This document shows positions 57,150 to 64,000 of a stretch of DNA of 64,000 nt, one piece after another. Position numbers and translations under genes: made by a program. Source of the DNA: Erpobdella octoculata (taxonomy: Eukaryota; Annelida; Clitellata; Hirudinida; Erpobdellidae); contig OZ022240.1 in assembly GCA_963978895.1 (NCBI GenBank), forward strand, positions 6,609,737 to 6,673,736, given 5' to 3'. Position 1 is the first letter of the stretch. Each line of letters opens with the position of its first letter. Under the pieces are notes generated by a model. That model did no database searches and had not been told where the DNA came from. It saw only the letters and a list, made by a program, of their open reading frames with translations.

Positions 57150-57372
57150 TTGGAGTAGAGCGAGAGATCAAGCAGGAAGAAGAACGGTAGAGCGACCGAG
57201 AACGGGTGAGTGACCGGGAACGGGAGAACAAGTGGGAGAGATGGATGATGCGGAAAAGCGAGGAACAGGAGAGCGAGCGAGAGCGGAAAAGCGAGCAGGA
57301 AGTAAAAGAGGGAGAGAAAAACGATAGAAAGCCCTAAAAACGTCGGGCAATGCCGCTTAACCCGCTAGACTT
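57150..57372 (-). mobile_element. Family R2 repeat (copy 4)
   Basis: GAGCGAGAG/GACCGGGAACGGG array then GAGAAAAACGATAGAAAGCC + CTAAAAACGTCGGGCAATGC + CGCTTAACCCGCTAGAC, the reverse complement of the family R2 start. The antisense Pro/Ser/Arg frame is an artefact. Confidence 0.6.
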
Positions 57373-57716
57373 TTATAAAGATGTTCTTTCTCCAGTTTCT
57401 GCAATAAGAACTCAAAAATAATTTTTTCATGTATTTTTTTAGTTTCTCCACTTTTGTTCAAACCGATTCTTCAACTCATGACCGAATAAGAACGTCATTC
57501 ATTAATAACAATTAGATTTGCAACATCTTCAGGTTCCACAATAACTGCTTACGATCTTCCTGTAGCGCGTTTTTTTACATTTTTTTAACGTTTTTTAATT
57601 CAACAAGGTTGATGAAAGGAGTTACTTCAATACAAAGTCATAATAACATTAAAAAAAAAACAAGTCAACAGAAAACTGAAAATTTCATAAAAATATTTGA
57701 AAAAAATGAGGTAAAA

Positions 57717-58651
57717 TTATAATGAGATGTTCGTATACAAATCTAAGTCTTTAGTTACACTGAAAACCTTTGCTGACTTTTTGAAGGTTTGTAAAAAAGA
57801 CATATTTAGATTTGCAAACGCATTCCAAATCTTCGGGTCTAGGTATTTCATGAAATATTTTCGAAGATTAGTTTTATAAGTACCTATTCTAACATTATCT
57901 ATTATACGTAGGTTGTTAGAATGGACATTTTTTGATAAAATAAAGAAATTTGTAAATATTTTCGGTAATTTATTATTAAGATATTTAAACATAAAAACTA
58001 AAGCTTGATAAATATAAATTTGGTCCAATTTCAACAATTGTCCTTGGTCAAAAAAGGTGGAAGCAGAAGTAAAACAGGGTGCCTTGAAGATGACTCTTAT
58101 GCATCGTTTCTGCAGGGTTGACAATTGTCTTATTGCTTTCTTGGATGTTGGACACCATATAATGTTACAATAATTGAAGTAAGGTTAGATAAAAGAGTAG
58201 TAAATAGTAAGTAAAGTAGATTTGCTTAATAGATGAGAAGACTTATAGAGAACACCAATATTGCGAGAAACTTACATACACTACTTATATGATCATCCCG
58301 TGTAAGAAATTCATTGATATATACTCCTAAAAACTTAGTGGAAGATACATTAATTATCCGAAAGTTTTCCATAAAAATTTCTATAGAGGCTGCTGGCATA
58401 AGCGAAGAGCGATGTTTGTGGAATGTTATGAAGTTAGTTTTTGCTGCATTAAGTGATAGTTTATTACTTTTGAACCAGTCCGAAACTAATTTCAGTTTGG
58501 TATTGGTTTTACTAATTAGGTCCTTAAGATTCTTGTCTGCTGCTAGTGCATTAGTGTCATCTGAAAATAGAAAAAAAGTTAAAAAACTTTGTCGAATGGA
58601 CAATATCTTATATATAAAAATGAAATGTTTGTTTGTATATCCGAGTATCAA
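57717..58651 (-). pseudogene. Non-LTR retrotransposon (LINE) reverse transcriptase 3' fragment
   Basis: 58651-58226 reads FLFSDDTNALAADKNLKDLI, WFKSNKLSLNAAKTNFITF and STKFLGVYI: the (F)xDD palm motif, the NKLSLNxxKTxxxxF motif and the KFLGVxI motif of CR1/jockey-type RTs. 58124-57717 reads LQKRCIRVIFKAPCFTSAST and LVFMFKYLNNKLP, the C-terminal region of the same ORF, offset by a frame break around 58125-58225. Truncated 5'; catalytic Ala-Asp-Asp is Ser-Asp-Asp. Dead copy. Confidence 0.85.
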
Positions 58652-58839
58652 ATGTAAACGGCCGAACAGATTTTATTGAAATTTGGCACACTTATGTAAC
58701 TTATTCAAGCGGTGATTCCTGTAAAGTTTAAAAAAAATTTGTTTTTCCGTTGATGTTTTATGGACAAAAAACGTTTTTGTCAGCGGTAGTAAGTTGGAGT
58801 AAATTTTTTTCTACAATGGATGAAGAGGAGAGAAAAGAA

Positions 58840-58960
58840 CAGGACATGATCCAACTACGATCTGAGACAGGGAATATATTCGGTATTTATTTCCTACATA
58901 CTGCTATTTGAGTCTTAAAACATCATGTGTAGAGGACTATAAATTATTATAAAATGATGA
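58840..58960. repeat. Short dispersed repeat R5 (copy 3)
   Basis: GGTATTTATTTCCTACATAC, TCTTAAAACATCATGTGTAG + AGGACTATAAATTATTA. Confidence 0.5.
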
Positions 58961-59678
58961 ACAGCTTGAAACAGTAAAAGTTGTTCTTACCTTCACCAAA
59001 CCTAAAAAATAATTGAAGGCGATTTGTCAATCGCAGGCGCAAGACGTCTTGAACTTCTGTGGGTGTAGCCGTAACATTTAAAGCAAAATATTGAACACAT
59101 TTCATCATAAGTTGACAAGTTTGTTTTTAAAACTGATATCTAATAATTTTTGTTTCGTCATTTACGACACCTGTGTAATTCAATTGCTTAACTATTTTGT
59201 AGCTTATTTTATCTCTTTAAAAAACTCATTCCTTAATCAACCTTATTTTAAAAAATCCCTACCTGGCTTTTCTATAAGGTTTCAAAACTAATTAAAATGC
59301 ACCTAAGTCTAACATCATTTAAGGTCTAAGATCCTCAAAATTTTTAGCCTGATACCTATCATCGTCCAATGGCCCTGCTAGTCTTACCTGCAAAGTAAAA
59401 ATGGCAGAGAGTAAAAAACAAGTTTCCTTATTTTTTAAAGTTTTAGGAAACCACGTTTTTATGGAAGAAAAAACAAACGAGAAAGAGAAGAAGCAGAGCA
59501 CGGCTCGGCTCGGGTCGGGTCGGATGAAAAGCTGTGAAGTTTCTGGCTCTCTGGTGGTTCGACTCGGGTTGAATCAAAACATAAAGTAGTTGATCTGTCA
59601 TGATATATAATATTTTAATACCTTAATTCAATTTAAATGAACAACAATCACTCAGAATGTAATAAGACTCGTCACTAG

Positions 59679-59985
59679 GCGCCGTAGCACAGTGGTGAAA
59701 GCAGTTATGCTATCATCCTGCCGTCGTGGGTTCAAATCTCAGTCACGGCGAGGCGTAATTCCGTTGAGCAAGGAATTCACTCACACTGCTCAGGCCAACT
59801 CAGCCTTTCATCCTTCACTGGTCGATGAATGAGTACCAGTTTCACGACTGGGATGTAATAGGGTTCGGCACATTCCGATTTCGGAGACACGTGCGGGTGG
59901 CAGGTAACACTGTGTGATCCCATATGCACTAGCAGTTCCTGGCGCTGCTGGGGTATTAATTGATATACGAAGTAGCGCCCTAATG
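59679..59985 (+). mobile_element. tRNA-derived SINE (copy 2)
   Basis: Head GGCGCCGTAGCACAGTGGTG carries a pol III A box (TAGCACAGTGG, 59685) and GGGTTCAAATCTC a B box (59728). The body has GTTGAGCAAGGAATTCACTC, CAACTCAGCCTTTCATC, GATGAATGAGTACCAGTTTC and CTGGCGCTGCTGGGGTATTA. The 3' end is near AGTAGCGCCCTAATG. Confidence 0.8.
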
Positions 59986-60028
59986 TTATACATTTACATT
60001 TACATTTTACTCTGTCGAACAAAAAAAT

Positions 60029-61464
<1,436 letters not shown>

Positions 61465-61486
61465 ATAGCGTTACGCAAAATTGCTA

Positions 61487-61527
61487 ACATACATACATAC
61501 ATACATACATACATACATACATACATA
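61487..61527. repeat. (CATA)n microsatellite
   Basis: Ten perfect tetranucleotides. Confidence 0.9.
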
Positions 61528-61574
61528 GCATATTATGTAGATAGAATGAATGTAAACTTCTTACCTTATAATGT

Positions 61575-61689
61575 CGGGAGCGAGAAACTGACCGGGACGG
61601 GAGATCAAACCGGGAAGGAAACGGGAGCGAGAAAGACAAGCATTAGAAATACCTCTAAAAACCCTAGACAACGCCGGGTACCCCCGCTA

Positions 61690-61690
<1 letters not shown>
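61575..61690 (-). mobile_element. Family R2 repeat (copy 5), joined to (TA)n
   Basis: GGGAGCGAGAAA, CTCTAAAAACCCTAGACAAC and GCCGGGTACCCCCGCTAG, immediately followed by (TA)n at 61690-61763: the mirror image of the junction at 13282/13284. Confidence 0.6.

Positions 61691-61763
<73 letters not shown>
61690..61763. repeat. (TA)n microsatellite
   Basis: Pure TA array abutting family R2. Confidence 0.95.
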
Positions 61764-61765
<2 letters not shown>

Positions 61766-61833
61766 CCACTTCAACCTAGGAACGTGAAATTTGAAAATTA
61801 TATTACTTCTATAGCGTAAAGATCAACTAAGAA

Positions 61834-64000
61834 CAGCGGCGGATCCAGGGGGAGGGCCAGAAGAGCCAGGCCCCCTCCTCTAGACATTTTAACAAAAAAT
61901 TTCAGTTTTAAATTTTTACTTAGCTTGCAACTTGATTTTGTTTAGCTGTATCCTGAGGCTTTATCTTTACTAAATTTATCTTTAGAGCATAAATAGTTTT
62001 TATACTTTGCAGATATTTGAAAATTTCGGGTTTTTTTTTACACCAATTCACTTCAAAATTTATTTTAAATAATATCTCAAAAACATTTTGACCTCCATCG
62101 GTAGGTCCAGCAAAAAAAGTTGAAAACGATGCTTTCCTTTGTCTAAATAAGTTCAGATGTTTTAACAGCAAGTTTTTACAGCAGTAATTATTTGTAATAT
62201 GAATGAAATCCGAAACAAAAATTGATTTGTTTCTGGATTTTTTTAGGCCGCGAATTTAACAAATAACCAACTGTTGACTGGATTTTTTAAAGCGTAAAAG
62301 CTATAATATGCAAGCTTAAAGGAAGCCAAACAATTATCAAGTATTCAGTGGCGTAACTACCGCCCATGCAGACCCCGAAATGCTGGAGGGCCTACGAGGA
62401 TTGGGGAGCCCGAGGTGGCCACCAATAAAAAAAATTGACCTTCATGCATGCACTAACAAAAGTCTTACATCACTATGAACACTTACGACGTCGTTGCATG
62501 TGTACTGTTTGCATTCATTTAATTTACAGCTGACTCTTGAGATTCACACTCTGGGTCATTATCATAACTCACGTGTTAGGTTTTATAATTGTCTATAAAA
62601 TAAACGTCGATTACAAGTTGCGTTATTGTTATACTAAAATCATGATTACGGTCTCCAGGGGTAAAACATCGGCACCGGAACCGGGGAGCCAGGGGGCCAC
62701 TAACCCCCCATTTTCAAAAGTAGAGGGCCAAACGTCATTTTGCCCCCCCCTTTTTTGTCAAATAAAAATATTATTTTATAACGAGAGACTCGTCGAGAGT
62801 CTGTCAATTTTTGATAAGTTCAGTAAAAATGAAACTTCAAGAACTTTATTGTCACAAGTACACAAATTAATAAAATTGTATTAGGTTTTTCCGATATCAA
62901 ATGCAAAATCAGAAAAAGTTTTTTGGCATTAAAACCTATTTGCAGTCAACAATGACCAAACAAGATTAAACCATGTAATATTTTTAACTGTACATAAAGA
63001 AAAAACTGACAATCTAAACTTGCTGGAAATTTGTAAATCTTTTTGTATACTAACTGACAGAAGATGAAGAAGTAATTTCTTTGGTAAATGGTAGTTAAAA
63101 TTGCTATTTGCTGTTAACTTTTGTTAATGGAAGTTACTTTGGACTTTGGTAAAACTATAATTATCTAGACACTAGACTGTCATTCAGTTTCTTACTTTTT
63201 ATTTTAGAAAAGTTTTTTTTTTGGTTTAAAATCAATGATATCACATATTGATGAATTTCATCATAAATTTTATAAAACTCGCCCACGGGCATTTAAAGAC
63301 CCCACAAAACTTTTTTGGCCCCCACTTTCAAAACCTATCCGGCGCCCCTGGGGTCAAATGTGCAGCTAACTTTAGATGATGCTCCCTGGAGTTACTGGAT
63401 TTATTTAAATCCAACTCCGGTGATACAGTAATATTAAATTTTCTTTACAACATTTTGTAAACCTCAATCATATTCCCTTTAACTTAGACTGCTCATATAT
63501 AGAAAGCGCATTATGCCAATCTGTCAGCCTTAATTTGTAGCCTAAAAGGTGTAAATGTGCTAAAATGCATGAACTAGCAGATGCATAAACAATTTTAAAA
63601 AAATAGCACTGTAAATGTGCTGAAATGCACGAAATAGCAGATGCATAAATAATTGAAAAAAAGGAGTAATAGCCGGACAACGGACAAACCCCATTGTGAG
63701 TGATGGAAAGGGAAGGGGTCCAATGATAATTTTTGCGGGGGACCCGGAATCTGAAGCTACGCCACTGCAGGTATTAACTGATTTATTCAATAATCTGCTT
63801 TAACTACCACTTAAACCTGGCTGGCTCCATGAGCTGTGATGATCCAGCAATCAGGAATATGTTCAGATGTACGAACGGATTTTGTAATTTTATTCTATAC
63901 AGTCCTAAGTGTGTAAAAAAAATATTAAAGAGTTTACTGACGCAGTTACGAGGATGTTTAACGGGTCTCTAAGTCTCTGCAAATAGTTAAAAGCTGGCTA
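61834..64000. mobile_element. MITE family M1 copy, inverted and interrupted
   Basis: Starts CAGCGGCGGATCCAGGGG and continues colinearly (reverse complement) with 53439-54310: TTAACAAATAxCCAACTxTT + GACTGG up to 62337. After the insertion at 62346-63767 it resumes CAGGTATTAACTGxTTTATT + CA, GATGATCCAGCAATC and GTACGAACGGATTTTGTAAT. It runs off the right edge. Confidence 0.7.
62346..63767. mobile_element. hAT-like non-autonomous element nested in M1
   Basis: Ends CAGTGGCGTAACTACCG and GAAGCTACGCCACTG; flanked by CAAGTATT (62338-62345) and CAGGTATT (63768-63775), one mismatch. The unoccupied site (ATCAGGTATTAACTG) is present in the M1 copy at about 53790. Contains G/C-rich GGGGAGCCAGGGGGCC pieces and a 58-bp direct duplication (AGCAGATGCATAAA(C/T)AATT, 63487-63660). 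No transposase seen. Confidence 0.8.

Overview
The window is nuclear DNA of an animal: AT-rich, with spliced genes whose introns can be as short as about 100 bp, many microsatellites and a large load of decayed DNA transposons. Interstitial blocks of the telomeric hexamer CCCTAA/TTAGGG point away from arthropods (TTAGG) and nematodes (TTAGGC), so I infer a non-arthropod invertebrate. The phylum cannot be fixed from this sequence. All three recognisable protein-coding genes lie on the minus strand.

Layout. About 1-13 kb: simple-sequence arrays, repeat relics and two well-separated exons (6751-6921, 9727-9847) that join in frame into most of an FHA domain of the PHLDB/LL5 type. That gene continues past the left edge, so 1-6750 is probably one of its introns. 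About 13-29 kb: transposon-dense, no host protein gene seen. It holds a hAT relic (14.4-15.6 kb), a complete but dead Mutator-like element (16708-18996), a complete but dead P-like/THAP element (20076-22102), a tRNA-Ala-like pseudogene and an intact-looking tRNA-Leu, a hAT-like MITE (26116-27284) and a foldback element carrying telomeric repeats (28059-28813).

30.3-40.2 kb: a compact trithorax/KMT2A-B histone H3K4 methyltransferase. I resolved 18 core exons plus one optional 36-bp microexon: PHD1, extended PHD, FYRN, a taspase-1-type site, FYRC, a Win motif, SET and post-SET, about 1,540-1,550 residues. 42.7-55.8 kb: a concentrative nucleoside transporter (SLC28/CNT) resolved into 12 phase-consistent exons, 626 codons. 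It carries a Ty3-type retrotransposon, a hAT relic, a SINE and MITEs in its introns. 57-64 kb: a LINE fragment, a tRNA-derived SINE, a second hAT-like MITE, TA microsatellites and a nested transposon insertion.

The KMT2 gene acts in chromatin and the SLC28 gene at the plasma membrane; nothing links them functionally beyond tandem head-to-tail order with about 2 kb between them. The most unusual points are the reduced PHD cluster and optional FYRC microexon of the KMT2 protein, loss of the Gln-Thr-Glu substrate/sodium motif in the CNT protein, and several transposon insertions that can be proved inside this window by target-site duplications and empty-site paralogues. Exon models were built by eye from splice signals, reading phase and remembered family sequences; no alignment or database search was run.
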